Shown: positions 26,157-35,141, counted from the stretch's first letter. The stretch: 64,000 bases of DNA from Polyangiaceae bacterium (GCA_015075635.1 JABTUA010000002.1:2050708-2114707); one strand, 5' to 3'. The notes: generated by a model not told the origin, from the letters alone. A program made the numbers and translations.

Positions 26157-26690
26157 ATGCGCGTCAGCTTCGAGCTCACCCGCGACGACTACGCCGCGCT
26201 GACGTTCCACAAAGCATCCCCGCCTCGGATGACGCGGCAGAGGCTGCTCGTCCTGGCGCTGCTGCTCGGGGTGATGGTCGGGCTGATGGGCCTGTTGACG
26301 CTGCTCCACGGCGGCCTCGCGTGGGTCGACGAGGCGCCGCTGCTCCGCCCCCTGCTCTGGGCCATCGGCATCGCCGTCGGGGCCTTCGTGGCGATCAGCG
26401 CCCTGCTCTGGGCGCTCCGCCTCTGGGTGCGCCGCCTGCCGCGGGACGACGGCGCGACGCTGGGTGAGCACACGCTCGAGGTCGATGAGGATGGATTCCA
26501 CGTCGAGGGTCGCTCCGGGCGTGCGTTCGTGAAATGGAGCGCGATCGTGGAGGTCCGCGAGACCAACGAGCACCTGTTCTTGTTCGTCGATCGCATGCTG
26601 GCGTACGTCGTCCCGAAGCGCGCCTTCACCTCGGCCGACGAGTGTGCAGCCTTCGCGGACTACGTCAGGGCTCGAACGCCGCGGAGCTGA
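26157..26690 (+). CDS. YcxB-like membrane protein
   Basis: 177 residues. ATG 26157 has AGGAGG (26142-26147) nine bases upstream. An N-terminal 'VSFELTRDDYAAL' leads into two membrane helices (about 29-50 and 64-90), then a soluble beta domain ('HTLEVDEDGFHVEGRSGRAFVKWSAIVEVRETNEHLFLFVDRMLAYVVPKRAF'), the YcxB-like C-terminal pattern. Role unknown in the family. It converges on the M28 peptidase gene with 7 bases between stops. Confidence 0.85.
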   Translation: MRVSFELTRDDYAALTFHKASPPRMTRQRLLVLALLLGVMVGLMGLLTLLHGGLAWVDEAPLLRPLLWAIGIAVGAFVAISALLWALRLWVRRLPRDDGATLGEHTLEVDEDGFHVEGRSGRAFVKWSAIVEVRETNEHLFLFVDRMLAYVVPKRAFTSADECAAFADYVRARTPRS

Positions 26691-26697
26691 CTCGAGC

Positions 26698-27732
26698 TCA
26701 CCTCGCGAGCTCGGTGACCACGTGCTCCACACCCAGCACCACGCGCGCCAATCGCTCGAAATCCAAGCGCTCCGGCGTGTCGCTCGCGGCGTGGTAGTGC
26801 GGATTCCGGAAGGGCGCGGTGTCGGTGATCATGATGGCGGGGAAGCCCTCCTGCCAGAAGGCCCAGTGATCGGACCAGCCGACGCCGGGCAAGAGCCCGG
26901 GCACCGCCGCGCCTTCGGAGGGAAAGCGGGCGTTCTCGCGGAACGCGCCGAGCGCACGGCGCACCAGCTCCTTCGAGGCCGGATTGCCCACGAAGCCGAT
27001 GAAATCGCCCCGCGAAGGGTAGAAGAAGCCGAGCGGAGGCGGGTACTTCTGGCTGCCTTCGGCGTCGGAGAAGTAGCCGATGCTCTCCAGGCTCAGCATC
27101 GCGACGATCTGCTCGCCCCGTTCGCGCGCGCGCTTGGCATGGCGCCAGCTCCCCATGTCCGCGGTCTGAAAGTGCGGAGGCTCCTCGTTCACGAACGCGA
27201 CCAGGCGCACGCTGCGCGCAAGCGGTCCTCGCCGCACGAGCCGCGCGGCGATCTGGAGCAGGGCCGCGGTGCCGCTGGCGTTGTCGTCCGCGCCGGGGGT
27301 GCCGGGTGCCGAGTCGTAGTGCGCCCCAACCAGCACGATCTCGTTCGGCCGCTCGCGCCCCATGAGCTCGACCTCCAGGTTCTTGCACTCGACGCCAGCC
27401 ACCTCGTAGCGCTGCACGCCGACGCGGAGCCCCGAACGCCCGAGCGCCTGCTCGACGTGCTCGGCGGCGCGGGCGAGGCCTTCGGGCCGTCCCACGTTGC
27501 GCTCGCCGATGTCCACGGACAGCACACGCACGTCGTGCTCCAGGGCGCGCGACAGCTCCTGCGCTTCCGGCGACAGCGGCTCGAGGGGTCCCGAGTGACT
27601 CCTCCCCGGCATCTTGAGCCACGAGCCCCAAGCCATGATCGCCGCGAAGACTACGGTGCCCACCAGCGCCAGCGCCAGCCGCCACGCGAGGGAGCCCTTC
27701 CGAGTCGGCAGGTGCCGACGATAACACGACAA
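26698..27732 (-). CDS. M28-family zinc aminopeptidase, membrane-anchored
   Basis: 344 residues from TTG 27732; a membrane helix at 17-38 anchors a periplasmic domain. Di-zinc ligands are visible: His138 (GAHYDS), Asp150 (GADDNASG), Glu183/184 (VNEEPP), Glu216 (LSLESIG) and a C-terminal His in PHYHAASDT. The order and spacing match the M28 peptidase/aminopeptidase fold. It should trim peptides outside the cytoplasm. Divergent from the lamin-tail lipoprotein gene. Confidence 0.93.
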   Translation of the reverse strand: MSCYRRHLPTRKGSLAWRLALALVGTVVFAAIMAWGSWLKMPGRSHSGPLEPLSPEAQELSRALEHDVRVLSVDIGERNVGRPEGLARAAEHVEQALGRSGLRVGVQRYEVAGVECKNLEVELMGRERPNEIVLVGAHYDSAPGTPGADDNASGTAALLQIAARLVRRGPLARSVRLVAFVNEEPPHFQTADMGSWRHAKRARERGEQIVAMLSLESIGYFSDAEGSQKYPPPLGFFYPSRGDFIGFVGNPASKELVRRALGAFRENARFPSEGAAVPGLLPGVGWSDHWAFWQEGFPAIMITDTAPFRNPHYHAASDTPERLDFERLARVVLGVEHVVTELAR

Positions 27733-27780
27733 TCGTGCCCGTCATTGACGCCCGCCATGCGCGAAGGGGAGACTCGTGTC

Positions 27781-28830
27781 ATGCGCACGTCTCACTTCGT
27801 CTTCGGTCTCGCCCTGGTTGGCTTCGCTGTCGCGTTCTCGTCCGCAGCCTGCTCCTCGGACGGCAGCGCCTCGTCCGCTGGCGGCGGCGGCACCGGGAAT
27901 TTCGGAGGCACCGGCGCGACCGGCGGCGGCGGCACCGGCGGCGGCACCGGCGCGACCGGCGGCGCGGCGGGCTCCGGCGGCGCGGCGGGCTCCGGCGGCG
28001 CGGCGGGCTCCGGGGGCTCAGCGGGCTCCGGCGGCGGCGCGGGCGACGCCAGCACCGACGGCGGCGGCACGCCCGGCGATCACCTGCTCATCACGGAGGT
28101 CGGCATCCAGCCCGGAGGCGCCGAGTTCATCGAGATCTGGAACCCGACCAACGCCGAGGTGGATCTCGCCAACTACTACCTGTCCGACAACTCGGCCTAC
28201 TACAAGATCGCCAGCGGCCCCTGGAGCCCGCAGGGCACGCCGGAGACGGACTTCCTGGCGCGCTTCCCCTCCGGCGCGAAGCTCGCCGCGGGCGCCGTGC
28301 TGGTCGTGGCCCCCGAGAGCGCGAGCGGCAACCCCACCTTCGAGGCGAAGTTCGGCAAGTGCCCGACCTACACGCTGAACTCGACCGGAACGCCGCTCAC
28401 TTGCGGCAGCGGCAACGTGCCCGCGATGAACATCCCGACCAACGGCAGCGTGGGCAACCAGGCCGGCGCGTTGATCAGCAACGACCGCGAGATGATAGTG
28501 CTGTTCCGCTGGAACGGCAGCGCAGCCACGGTCGAAGACGTGGACTACGTGACCTGGGGCGCGACCTTCGACGACAACACCCGCATCGACAAGACCGGGG
28601 TCACCGGTTACAAGGCCGACACGGCGCGCGCCGCGCAGAAGTCGGCGAACCAAGGCGTAGCCGGTGACGGCGGCGCCAACCTGGCCATCGAGCGCTGCGC
28701 CATCGAGAGCAGCGAGAAGCTCAGCGGCGGCAACGGCATGACGGGTCACGACGAGACCAGCGAGGACATGGCCACGAGCTTCAAGTCCCAGGCCTCACCC
28801 AGCCCCGGCACCAAGAACACCTGCCTGTAG
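27781..28830 (+). CDS. Lipoprotein with lamin-tail domain
   Basis: 349 residues from ATG 27781 (GGGGAG upstream; an in-frame ATG at 27757 lies before that site). Signal peptide ending AFSSAAC (Cys24), then a Gly/Ala/Ser linker to about 95 with GSGGAA repeats. Residues 100-330 contain a lamin-tail Ig-like fold ('LLITEVGIQPGGAEFIEIWNPTNAEVDLANYYLSDN', 'AKLAAGAVLVVAPES', 'NLAIERC'). Bacterial LTD proteins are extracellular or surface bound, often near nucleases; no nuclease is fused here. Confidence 0.9.
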   Translation: MRTSHFVFGLALVGFAVAFSSAACSSDGSASSAGGGGTGNFGGTGATGGGGTGGGTGATGGAAGSGGAAGSGGAAGSGGSAGSGGGAGDASTDGGGTPGDHLLITEVGIQPGGAEFIEIWNPTNAEVDLANYYLSDNSAYYKIASGPWSPQGTPETDFLARFPSGAKLAAGAVLVVAPESASGNPTFEAKFGKCPTYTLNSTGTPLTCGSGNVPAMNIPTNGSVGNQAGALISNDREMIVLFRWNGSAATVEDVDYVTWGATFDDNTRIDKTGVTGYKADTARAAQKSANQGVAGDGGANLAIERCAIESSEKLSGGNGMTGHDETSEDMATSFKSQASPSPGTKNTCL

Positions 28831-28838
28831 GAGAATTT

Positions 28839-28872
28839 GCGCCACGAACGCCACGGCGCCACGCTCGCCACG
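28839..28872. repeat. CGCCACG minisatellite array, copy 1
   Basis: Four consecutive 8-9 bp units ending CGCCACG begin nine bases after the stop of the lamin-tail gene and run into an A/G-rich stretch (GAAGAAGAAGCAGAA). The same array plus the same A/G stretch is found at 50773-50798. Confidence 0.8.
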
Positions 28873-28970
28873 GAAGAAGAAGCAGAAGAAGAGATTTTGG
28901 TATCAAGCCCGAGAGCGCCTCGCGCGCTGCGATGCTTCTGTTCCCCCGGTCGCTCGTCCCAGCCCGTCAT

Positions 28971-28998
28971 CCGACCTGATTCAGGGCATTCAGGTCGG
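28971..28998. repeat. Hairpin between the inverted minisatellite arrays
   Basis: CCGACCTGA (28971-28979) and TCAGGTCGG (28990-28998) form a 9-bp stem with a 10-base loop. It sits in the roughly 300-base gap between the convergent lamin-tail and ATPase genes. No T-run follows on either strand, so it is not called a terminator. Confidence 0.6.
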
Positions 28999-29029
28999 AA
29001 GGTCCTCCTCGGTTCGGCGAGACAAAAGC

Positions 29030-29062
29030 CGTGGCGTCCGTGGCGCGCGTGGCGACGTGGCG
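29030..29062. repeat. CGCCACG minisatellite array, inverted copy
   Basis: Four CGTGGCG units, the reverse complement of the array at 28839-28872, lie 70 bases past the ATPase stop. The two arrays could pair around a 157-base loop. Apart from these arrays and the hairpin at 28971, nothing is seen in the 28831-29132 gap. Confidence 0.8.
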
Positions 29063-29132
29063 CATTTCTTTTGCTCGAACACCCGCGCGTATCAGCGTCG
29101 CGAGGCGCGCGGGCACTCCCGCGGAGCGAGAA

Positions 29133-30209
29133 TCAGTGCGTCCGCGCCTCGTCGCCGACGTACAGCTCCACGTGGTCTGCGTCGGCGGCACGCCGGAGGG
29201 CGATCACGTCGCGCGCGTCCACCGAAGCAGCGACGCCGGTCGAACTGGTGGTCAGAATCCACTGCGCGCCGGGGAGCGCCTGCCCCAGCGCGCTCGCCAA
29301 ACCGGCCTGCGTCGCAGCGTCCTGGTGCAGATCGACCTCGTCGATGGCGATGACGCCCTCGGAGGTGCGCGGATCTTGCCCCGGGTACGCCGCCCACAAG
29401 AGACGGGTGGAGAGCGCAGCGAAGGCCACTAGGTGCCGCGCGCGCGTGGGCAGCGCGTCGAAGAAGCGCTCGCGATCGTCGGAGTCGATGAACACGGGCT
29501 CGAAGGTCGCCGCGTCGAGGCCCCGATACGCGAAGCCGGCGAGCGACACCAGGTGATCGACGGCGGAGTGCATCGCGCCGCCCAAGAGGTCGAGGCGTCG
29601 CCCGCGGTCGCCTCCCCCGCGCGACAGCGCCGAGCCGATGGCCGCGTAGGCCAGGGCCTGCTTCGTCTCGCGCGTGAGGTCGGCTCGCGCCGCTTCGTCC
29701 ACGCTGCTCGGGCCGCGCACGTCGTAGCGGGCGACGGTGCGCGCTGGCGCGCTGATCGCGAGGGGCTGTCGCGAGAAGAAGCGGTTGGCCGGCAGGAGCA
29801 GGAACGCGAAGCCGCCGCTGGCTGCGCGCTTGTCGAAGAGCGCCTGCTCGCGACGACGGAACGCCTCCTCTTCGTCGCTGTGCCCCAGGCGCGCGCCCGG
29901 CGTGCCGACGCGGAGCGTGTGCGGGCGCTCGGCGTCGTCCTGGCCGAGCCAGTACTCGCAGATGGCCTGAGGAGCGACCGGGCGCATCAACGAGGGATCC
30001 GGCGGCGCGCCGCCCAGCACGCCGGGGGAGAGCGCCACGGTGTTGCCGGGGCGGGTGGCGGCGAGGGCCGAGAGGAGGGTGGTCTTGCCGACGCCGCCGG
30101 CGCCGTGGATCACCGTCACGCGGCGCGGTCGCCCTTCGTCGTCCGAGAAAGGCAGCACCAGATCGTCGAACGGACCCACGAAGATCAGGCGAGCCGAGCT
30201 GAGGAACAT
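29133..30209 (-). CDS. AAA/ABC-type ATPase (AAA_21-like)
   Basis: 358 residues. Walker A GAGGVGKTT is at 36-44. Walker B-like EGVIAIDEVDLHQD with the catalytic acid pair lies near 288-301, followed by 'WILTTSSTGV' (sensor-like). The start, 'SARLIFVGPFDDLVLPF', resembles the RecF/AAA_21 N-terminal strand pair. It has no separate DNA-binding domain or coiled coil and no toxin or nuclease neighbour, so its job (defence, repair or housekeeping) is open. Confidence 0.75.
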   Translation of the reverse strand: MFLSSARLIFVGPFDDLVLPFSDDEGRPRRVTVIHGAGGVGKTTLLSALAATRPGNTVALSPGVLGGAPPDPSLMRPVAPQAICEYWLGQDDAERPHTLRVGTPGARLGHSDEEEAFRRREQALFDKRAASGGFAFLLLPANRFFSRQPLAISAPARTVARYDVRGPSSVDEAARADLTRETKQALAYAAIGSALSRGGGDRGRRLDLLGGAMHSAVDHLVSLAGFAYRGLDAATFEPVFIDSDDRERFFDALPTRARHLVAFAALSTRLLWAAYPGQDPRTSEGVIAIDEVDLHQDAATQAGLASALGQALPGAQWILTTSSTGVAASVDARDVIALRRAADADHVELYVGDEARTH

Positions 30210-30235
30210 GCGCGGCTCGGAGTCTAGCGCGAACC

Positions 30236-30685
30236 ATGCGAAAATCCCCCCGACCGATGCAGCTCAGGACCGAGATCGAGATCGCGGCGTCCCCCGAGCG
30301 GGTCTGGCAGGCGCTCCTGGACTTCGCCCGCTACCCCGAGTGGAACCCCTACGTGAAGGCGGTCGAGGGCAAGCTCGGGGTCGGGGAGCGGCTCACGCTC
30401 ACGCTCACGCCCGCCGACGGCAGCGAGCGGCGCCAGGTCGTCACGGTGGTGAAGCTCGAGCCGGGCAGCACCCTGCGCTGGACCAGCAAGTTCCTGCTGC
30501 GCCGGCTGTTCGACGGCGAGCACTACTTCGAGCTCGTCTCGCTCGACGGTGACCGCACGCGCCTGGTCCACGGTGAGGACCTGAGCGGCGCGATGGTTCA
30601 GCACATGGGGCCGCGGCTCACCGCCATGGCCCGGGGCTTCGTGGGGATGAACGAGGCGCTGAAGCGGCGTGTGGAAGCTCGCTAG
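30236..30685 (+). CDS. SRPBCC domain protein
   Basis: 149 residues; ATG 30236 or 30257. The pattern 'TEIEIAASPERVWQALLDFARYPEWNPYV', 'LEPGSTLRWTSKF', 'HYFELV', 'GEDLSGAMVQHMGPRLTAMARGFVGMNEALKRRVE' is a single START-like hydrophobic-ligand-binding domain. Binds a small hydrophobic molecule, identity unknown. The stop overlaps the convergent gene's stop by four bases. Confidence 0.88.
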   Translation: MRKSPRPMQLRTEIEIAASPERVWQALLDFARYPEWNPYVKAVEGKLGVGERLTLTLTPADGSERRQVVTVVKLEPGSTLRWTSKFLLRRLFDGEHYFELVSLDGDRTRLVHGEDLSGAMVQHMGPRLTAMARGFVGMNEALKRRVEAR

Positions 30686-32232
30686 AGCTTCGGCGGCGCT
30701 CGCGTCGCAACGGACTTCGCGGCCGCCTTCAGCTCCTCACCCTCGCGCAGGCACGCCCAGCAGTCGTCACGCTTGTCGTCGCCACAGCCCTTCTTCTGCG
30801 AGAAGCGGCCGAGCAGCGGCACCACGCGCCGATCGCCGTGCTCGAGCGCCCGGGTCAACGCGTCCTTCACGGAGTCGCAGCTCTCGGCAGCGCGCAAGTC
30901 GAGCACGACCAGGAGCGCCGGCGACGCCTTCTTGCGCACCTCGTCCGTGGTGAGGAGCGCCTCTGCCAGTAGCGCCGCCGGATCGTTCTTCTTGCGGGTC
31001 GTCCAGATCGAGTACAGGAGATCCGCGCCCGTCGCTGACGGCAGCTTCGCCATGGCACCGAGCGCCTCGCGCATGGTGTCCGGATCCAACGCTGCGGTCT
31101 TGAGCTTGGCCGAGAGCTCGGGGCTGCCGGCGTAGAGCTGGTTCTGGCTGGCCTTGGCCGCGTCGTCGCCGACCGCACGGCGCTTCGCGGCGGCGCGCGC
31201 GCCGCCCAACGCGAGCACATCGTCCACGCTGCGTTGGCGCGGCGGCCGCGCCTCCACCGCTTGGAGCGCCGACTCGTCCAGGCCGGGCTCCGGCTGCGCC
31301 GGACGCGGCGCGGGCGGCTCGGGCGCCGGGGACGGCGTGCTCGACGGTGGTGCCGCCGACGCGAGCGCGCTCGACGCGCCCTTCGCGCCCGTCGGCGCCG
31401 CCTGAGGCGCGGTGCCGCGCGCGAGCAGCGCGGAGCAGCTGCCAGAGAACAACGCCATCGCGCCGAGCCCGAGCGCCACCGCGATCACGGCAAAGCCCCA
31501 GAGCGGACCAGCGCCTTGCCCGACCCGCACTCGCTGCGCCAGCGCCTCCTGCAACGTGGGCAGCTCTTCGAGCGCTGGCGCGCGGGACGAGGGCGGCCCG
31601 GGCCAGGCCGAAGACGGCGGAGCGGGTGCCTCGACCCTCGGGCTCGGCTGAGTGGGGGCGAGGCTGGCCGAGCTGAGCCCACGCGGCGGCGCCACGATCG
31701 GCGACCCGACGGGCGGCGCTTCGACCTGCGGCGGCTCGGCGACGATGGCGTCGAGCGACTCACTGAGCGTGTCCAGCATGGCGGCCGGCGGCGGTGGGCG
31801 AGAGACGCGCTGGGGAGCCGGCGGCGGAGTCGCAGGCTGCGGCGGAGGATTCGACGCTCGTTGCGACGGCGGCGGCGGCGCCGAGGGCCTGAGGGGCGCC
31901 GACGGCGGAACCGAGGCACGCCCCGAGGGCGGAGGCGGCGGCACCGACGGCCGCCCCGCCGCGCGCGCGGGGGGCGGCGGCGGCGTGGAGGCCCGAGCGG
32001 ATGTGGGCGTCCTGCTGGCCGGCGGCAGGCCGAGCGCGCTCGGACCCGGCGCGCGGGCGAGCTTCGCGGCGAGCTCCGCCGGCCGCCGCGACGGATCCGG
32101 CGAAGTGAGCTCCTTGGAGTCCACCGTGGGATCGACGACGGTGTCGTCGGGGATGGCGTTCGGGATCTCGTCCCACCCACGATCCACGAGGGAGGTTCGC
32201 GGGCGCGCGGGTCGGTTCTCTCGGTCGCTCAT
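30682..32232 (-). CDS. Pro-rich single-pass membrane protein with a kinase-associated C-terminal module
   Basis: 516 residues from ATG 32232. Residues 40-240 are a Pro/Ala/Ser-rich, probably disordered cytoplasmic region. One membrane helix is at about 243-263. A second disordered stretch (275-330) is followed by a helical C-terminal module (368-510) with Cys452, Cys483, Cys491 and Cys494. That module aligns with the C-terminal module of the Ser/Thr kinase at 54163 ('GADLLYSIW'/'GLDVLYRVL', 'KKASPALLVVLDLR'/'ERASPALRVTLDIR'). There is no kinase domain here. Possibly a sensor or partner of a signalling kinase. Confidence 0.78.
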   Translation of the reverse strand: MSDRENRPARPRTSLVDRGWDEIPNAIPDDTVVDPTVDSKELTSPDPSRRPAELAAKLARAPGPSALGLPPASRTPTSARASTPPPPPARAAGRPSVPPPPPSGRASVPPSAPLRPSAPPPPSQRASNPPPQPATPPPAPQRVSRPPPPAAMLDTLSESLDAIVAEPPQVEAPPVGSPIVAPPRGLSSASLAPTQPSPRVEAPAPPSSAWPGPPSSRAPALEELPTLQEALAQRVRVGQGAGPLWGFAVIAVALGLGAMALFSGSCSALLARGTAPQAAPTGAKGASSALASAAPPSSTPSPAPEPPAPRPAQPEPGLDESALQAVEARPPRQRSVDDVLALGGARAAAKRRAVGDDAAKASQNQLYAGSPELSAKLKTAALDPDTMREALGAMAKLPSATGADLLYSIWTTRKKNDPAALLAEALLTTDEVRKKASPALLVVLDLRAAESCDSVKDALTRALEHGDRRVVPLLGRFSQKKGCGDDKRDDCWACLREGEELKAAAKSVATRAPPKL

Positions 32233-32364
32233 CCCTCGGGGCGGAAGATTAGCCTGGAAATCGCGCTTCGGTGCCTTTTCGGCTCTCTTTTCCCCAGCCA
32301 CCGGCGCGGCCGGCCGCTTTCCCGTAGACTCCGCCCGGCCGCACTCTCGGCCCTTGGAGCCGGT

Positions 32365-33375
32365 GTGACACGAAAGATCGCGGTCGTACTCAACCCGAAC
32401 GCTCGCGGCGGACAGCGCGCGATGAGCGGCCGGGCGCGCCGGCTGGAGCGGATCATCAGCTGGCGCGGCGCCGTCTACGCGACGCGCACCCTCGACGAGC
32501 TGGGCGACGCGGTGCGGGACATCCTGAAGAGCCCGCCCGAAGTGTTGGTCACGGACGGCGGCGACGGCACGCTGCACTGGGTGCTGAACGAGGCACGAAA
32601 GCTGTCTCCAGACGTCACGAAGCTACCGCCACTCTTACCGACGAACGGCGGCACCATCGACTTCGTCGCGAGGAAGGTCGGGATCCGTGGACACGCCGAG
32701 AGCATCGTCGCGGCCCTGGTGCGCGAGCTGGATCGGGAACGGATGCCCCAAGTCCTGGAGCTCGACTCGCTCTGGTTGACCGGACGCACGGAGAGCGGGG
32801 AGCGCTTCGATCGACTGGGGTTCGCCCTCGCTGCCGGCGGCATCGGCCAGCGTTTCTTCTCGAAATACTACGAAGAAAAGCGCCTGGGCGCCGGCGCCAT
32901 CGTGCGCGTGGTCGCCAAGGCGGTGGCCTCCAGGGTCGCGGGAACGCTGCGCCTGCCGCTGCCGGAGCAGCTGCTCGACTACGGACAGGCCGTGTTCCGC
33001 CCCACCTCGGCGAAGGTGCGCATCGACGGAGAGCTCGTCCCGGGGACTACCCACGGCGCCATTCACGCAGGCGCCATCGACCTGCACCTGGGCGGCGTGT
33101 TCCGCGTCTTCCCGCTGGCGCGCGACGACGGCTCGCTGCACTTCCAGGCCGGAGAAATCGTGCCAAAGGAGATGATCCTCGCGCTCCCCGCGCTGGCTCG
33201 CGGCGGCGCGATCCCGAGCGAGCGCCTGCGCGAGATCAGCGGACGCGAGATGACCATCGAAGCGATCGGCGACGAGTCACTCTCCCCCATCATCGACGGC
33301 GAGGCGTTTCAGGGACTGAGAGAGCTCTCGGTGCGCCTCGGGCCCCGCATCCGTGTCCCGCGCGTTCGAGCCTGA
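32365..33375 (+). CDS. Diacylglycerol/lipid kinase catalytic-domain protein
   Basis: 336 residues from GTG 32365. The DAGK signature GGDGT is at 65-69 (LVTDGGDGTLHWVLN), followed by 'LPPLLPTNGGTIDFVAR', the family nucleotide-binding segment. The C-terminal beta domain contains 'IDGELVPGTTHGAIHAGAIDLHLGGVFRVFPLA', the accessory fold of YegS-like lipid kinases. Probably phosphorylates diacylglycerol, sphingoid bases or a related lipid at the inner membrane. The open frame upstream is antisense to the previous gene. Confidence 0.88.
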   Translation: MTRKIAVVLNPNARGGQRAMSGRARRLERIISWRGAVYATRTLDELGDAVRDILKSPPEVLVTDGGDGTLHWVLNEARKLSPDVTKLPPLLPTNGGTIDFVARKVGIRGHAESIVAALVRELDRERMPQVLELDSLWLTGRTESGERFDRLGFALAAGGIGQRFFSKYYEEKRLGAGAIVRVVAKAVASRVAGTLRLPLPEQLLDYGQAVFRPTSAKVRIDGELVPGTTHGAIHAGAIDLHLGGVFRVFPLARDDGSLHFQAGEIVPKEMILALPALARGGAIPSERLREISGREMTIEAIGDESLSPIIDGEAFQGLRELSVRLGPRIRVPRVRA

Positions 33376-33413
33376 CGGCGCTGCCCTCGCGCGCTACGCT
33401 TCCGAACACGTAG

Positions 33414-34052
33414 ATGTCGCAGCGTGTTGCCTTGCTCCTTTCGATGCTCGTGCTCGGCTCCGGCTGCGCGAAGATCCGCGCCACTCTCGACAAGGCCAGC
33501 ACGGCTGCCCCCAGCCAGAGCTCGAGCGCCGCGGCGGCGCCGGCCCCAGCGCCCGCCCCGAGCGCCGCCGCGCCGGTGTCGGTACCCGACGGCTATGCGC
33601 GCGTCCGGGTCGCGGGGGTGACCCGCCTCCCCCACGGCGGGGACGCGGTGCTGCTGGTCGAGGAAGGACGCAAGCGCGCGGTGCCGATCTTCATCGGCGG
33701 CACCGAAGCCCTGTCCATCCAGCTCCGCCTGAAGAAGCAGCCGTTCACCCGCCCCTTGACCCACGACCTCCTGGACTCCTCCATCAAGAAGCTCGGCGGT
33801 CGAGTCGAGAGCGTGCGCGTGGACAAGATCGAGAGCAACGTCTTCTACGGCACGCTGGTGCTGGTGAACGGCAGCGGGCACATCGAGCTGGACGCCAGAC
33901 CCTCCGACGCCATCGCCATCGCCATCGGCAACGGGGTCCCCATCCACGTGTCCCGCAAGGTCATCGACCACGCTGGCCTGGACATGGACGGCGAGGACAT
34001 CGACGATCTGCCCGCACCCCAGGGCGAGAGGCCGCCGCCGATCAGCTTGTGA
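33414..34052 (+). CDS. Bifunctional nuclease (DUF151) domain on a lipoprotein
   Basis: 212 residues. Signal peptide ending VLGSGC (Cys18), then an Ala/Pro/Ser linker to about 55. Residues 62-185 carry the BFN/DUF151 pattern: 'VPIFIGGTEALSIQLRLKK', 'RPLTHDLLDSSIKKLGGRVESV', 'VFYGTLVLV', 'ELDARPSDAIAIAI'. Plant and bacterial BFN domains have RNase/DNase activity; here the domain would be exported and lipid anchored, which is unusual for a nuclease. Two-base gap to the convergent thioesterase stop. Confidence 0.87.
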   Translation: MSQRVALLLSMLVLGSGCAKIRATLDKASTAAPSQSSSAAAAPAPAPAPSAAAPVSVPDGYARVRVAGVTRLPHGGDAVLLVEEGRKRAVPIFIGGTEALSIQLRLKKQPFTRPLTHDLLDSSIKKLGGRVESVRVDKIESNVFYGTLVLVNGSGHIELDARPSDAIAIAIGNGVPIHVSRKVIDHAGLDMDGEDIDDLPAPQGERPPPISL

Positions 34053-34053
34053 C

Positions 34054-34512
34054 TCAGGCCGAGTCGATGGCCCGCGGGTGCGTCTCCGGCGCGCGCAGCA
34101 CCGCCAACACCTCGTCGGGGATCCGCCGCGGCGCGTGCTTGTCGTCCACGCACGCCAGCAGCGTGTGCCCTTCGGTCACCAGCTCTTCGGGCGACGCGCC
34201 CTCGCGGAAGATCCGGTAGTCGAAGCGCACCGTGACGCGGGTGTGCTCCCCGAGCCGAGTCTCCACCACCAAGCGCTCGTCGAAGCGCGCGGTGCGCCGG
34301 TAGCGCACCCGCGCCTCCACCACCGGCAGGTGCAGGCCCTGCTTGGCCCACTCGAGGTACTCGACACCTCGGCGGTGCATGTACTCGACCCGGCCGGCCT
34401 CGAAATAGGAGAGGTACGAGCCGTGGTGGACGATGCCCATCAGGTCGGTCTCGCAGAAGCGGACTCGGACCACGTACAGGCTCTGGCAATGGGCGGGCGG
34501 GGCCGACTTCAC
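34054..34512 (-). CDS. Acyl-CoA thioesterase, YbgC/4HBT hot-dog family
   Basis: 152 residues. The hot-dog signature 'VVRVRFCETDLMGIVHHGSYLSYFEAGR' contains catalytic Asp23 and the D-x-x-G-I-V-H-H-G turn. It continues with 'VVEARVRYRRTARFDERLVVETRL', 'FDYRIFRE' and 'VTEGHTLLACVDDK'. Length is normal for the class. Hydrolyses acyl-CoA or acyl-ACP thioesters in the cytoplasm. Single gene on this strand. Confidence 0.93.
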   Translation of the reverse strand: MKSAPPAHCQSLYVVRVRFCETDLMGIVHHGSYLSYFEAGRVEYMHRRGVEYLEWAKQGLHLPVVEARVRYRRTARFDERLVVETRLGEHTRVTVRFDYRIFREGASPEELVTEGHTLLACVDDKHAPRRIPDEVLAVLRAPETHPRAIDSA

Positions 34513-35141
34513 GGGGCGCGGAGCCTACACGAGGAGCCCGCGCGCGCGCGACCAGTCCCGCTCGGTAGTCCGGCCGGACAGAGGGTGAGAAGCGACGCGT
34601 TCTCGAAGAGTTGAGGGCGGTCACGGGTAGGGCGCTCGAGCAGGCGCAAATTCGCAACTGAGGTCAGGACGGGCGGCGCTGGAGCCGAAGGCGTGACCAT
34701 CGGGTGGCGCCGGGCTCTGGTGAAGCACCGGAGGCGGCCGCGCAGTGGTCGAGCGCGCGACGAAGACCTGATGTCCGTGCACCTGTCGGGCGGGAGTGCG
34801 ACTGAGCTCGCGCTCGCGCAGCTTTCGTACCCACGGCGCTGCCGCTGACAAAGACCACCAAGGGCATCCCGTGCACGCCCGTTTGTTTGCGGGCGTGCGA
34901 GCAGCGTTTCAGCGTACGGTGACCTGAAGGAAAGAGCATCGAGACGTCGATTTCTCTTGACGCATTCTCGAGCGACGCGCGTTCGCGTTCGACGACCACG
35001 CCGCCGATGGCCTCTCGCTCGCCCGTGCTGACGCGCTCGTGCGCGTTCGTGCGCGCGACGACGCGCGACGCTTTCCGGTGCTCGAAACGCGCTCTGCGTG
35101 CCAGCGGTGAGCTCGAAAAATCGCGTGATATGCCAGAGAGC
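34513..35141. other. 629-bp gap without a convincing gene
   Basis: Open frames here are short, Arg/Ser-rich and without homology. The only structured content is the hairpin-plus-tail repeat at 34823-34898. The rest, including the 240 bases before the HNH gene, shows no recognised promoter or RNA. Confidence 0.6.
34823..34898 (-). repeat. Hairpin-tail repeat, left (inverted) copy
   Basis: Read on the minus strand: a hairpin (arms 34898-34890 and 34881-34873, 9-bp stem GCACGCCCG), then a 55-base tail beginning GTGCACGGGATGCCC. The tail matches the plus-strand copy at 36441-36494 with about six differences. The stem sequences differ between copies but stay paired. Confidence 0.75.

Noticed and set aside
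34621..34851. Short frames in the gap before the HNH gene
   Set aside because: Arg/Pro-rich, no start signals, overlapping each other on both strands, and interrupted by the hairpin-tail repeat.
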